A stretch of DNA of 64,000 bases, taken from contig NZ_JAUDUY010000010.1 of NCBI RefSeq assembly GCF_030380815.1, positions 1 through 64,000 of the forward strand. Direction: 5' to 3'. The DNA comes from Robiginitalea aurantiaca (lineage in GTDB: Bacteria > Bacteroidota > Bacteroidia > Flavobacteriales > Flavobacteriaceae). Made by a program: the position numbers and the translations under genes. Of this stretch, positions 63,860 through 64,000 are shown piece after piece; within the stretch, counting starts at the first letter, position 1; each line of letters opens with the position of its first letter. Under the pieces are notes generated by a model that was not told where the DNA came from, did no database searches, and saw nothing but the letters and a program-made list of their open reading frames with translations.

Positions 63860-64000
63860 GACATTTCCCCCTAATGGCACTCCTTAGGGTCATGCATCAT
63901 TTGGGTATTGCGGTAGGACATTTAAGTAGCGATTTACCTGTGAAGGGTTTCTGAGGTCAATGTGATTTTAACAAAGAAGAAGGGGAAACGGGCTATATGG

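Noticed and set aside
1-64000. tRNA or rRNA genes, CRISPR arrays, insertion sequences, integrases, prophage or toxin-antitoxin genes
   Set aside because: Looked for T-arm-like GTTCGAATCC blocks, regularly spaced repeats, transposase or integrase motifs and flanking direct repeats; none supported.
63865-64000. MraZ-type operator or start of a cell-division cluster at the right edge
   Set aside because: No TGGGA-type direct repeats and too little sequence to identify a gene; only an ATG at 63997.

Overview
The window looks like a chromosome segment of a gliding, marine-type member of the Flavobacteriaceae (Bacteroidota). The evidence is gldA, gldB and gldC; Flavobacteriia-typical families (DUF6090, DUF5686 with a carboxypeptidase-regulatory domain, head-GIN-domain proteins, a two-gene MetH); starts without Shine-Dalgarno sequences and several TTG/GTG starts; and promoters of the Bacteroidota type (TTTG/TTTC, about 19-23 nt, then TAnnTTTG). 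A Robiginitalea- or Muricauda-like genus is my guess only. I saw no tRNA or rRNA gene, CRISPR array, insertion sequence or prophage, so this is core-type chromosome.

Layout. 1-3160 (minus): nucleoside transporter (cut by the window edge), bifunctional nuclease, EtfA/EtfB. 3346-10616 (plus): pyruvate dehydrogenase E1 beta, a large DUF5686 outer-membrane protein, a membrane pyrophosphatase and an App1-type phosphatase. 10631-11245 (minus): deoxynucleoside kinase. 11440-22855 (plus): a methionine/SAM block with metK behind a SAM-II riboswitch, a MetX-aspartate kinase-homoserine dehydrogenase fusion plus a homocysteine-forming PLP enzyme behind one SAM-I riboswitch, and split metH plus metF behind a second SAM-I riboswitch. 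22915-34402 (plus): accessory and envelope genes (PagL-like deacylase, GIN-domain lipoprotein, serine hydrolase, S10 peptidase, NlpE/META lipoprotein, DUF6090, ureohydrolase, VOC, DUF1643, two SIMPL proteins, DUF4174, SRAP). 34399-35304 (minus): gldA.

35583-39689 (plus): an aromatic amino acid operon (prephenate dehydratase, aminotransferase, prephenate dehydrogenase, DAHP synthase/chorismate mutase) preceded by a 23-codon leader peptide rich in Phe and Tyr with mutually exclusive antiterminator and terminator. 39766-50264: GIN-domain protein, rsgA-dtd-mazG-aroA, VOC and META proteins, queA, rlmN, DUF202, polyprenyl synthase, then an ECF sigma factor with a membrane partner. 50349-58270: an outer-membrane protein, dnaG, a LuxR-type regulator, nadE, gldB-gldC and a phosphofructokinase. 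58267-63825: mostly minus-strand genes for a glucan phosphorylase homologue, universal stress protein, pirin, EngB and an alpha/beta hydrolase.

How the genes work together. The methionine block covers most steps from aspartate through homoserine and homocysteine to methionine and SAM, with a SAM-sensing RNA in front of each of its three transcription units; aspartate-semialdehyde dehydrogenase is not in the window. The aromatic block covers entry into the shikimate pathway and both branches to Phe and Tyr, and its leader fits ribosome-mediated attenuation. Three proteins lack residues that are normally essential in their families: the receiver-domain regulator (Asp to Glu), the glucan phosphorylase homologue (PLP lysine to Thr) and DnaG (zinc ligands). 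No wholly new multi-gene system was recognised; the strongest leads are the attenuator, the variant SAM-II RNA and the three residue-substituted proteins.
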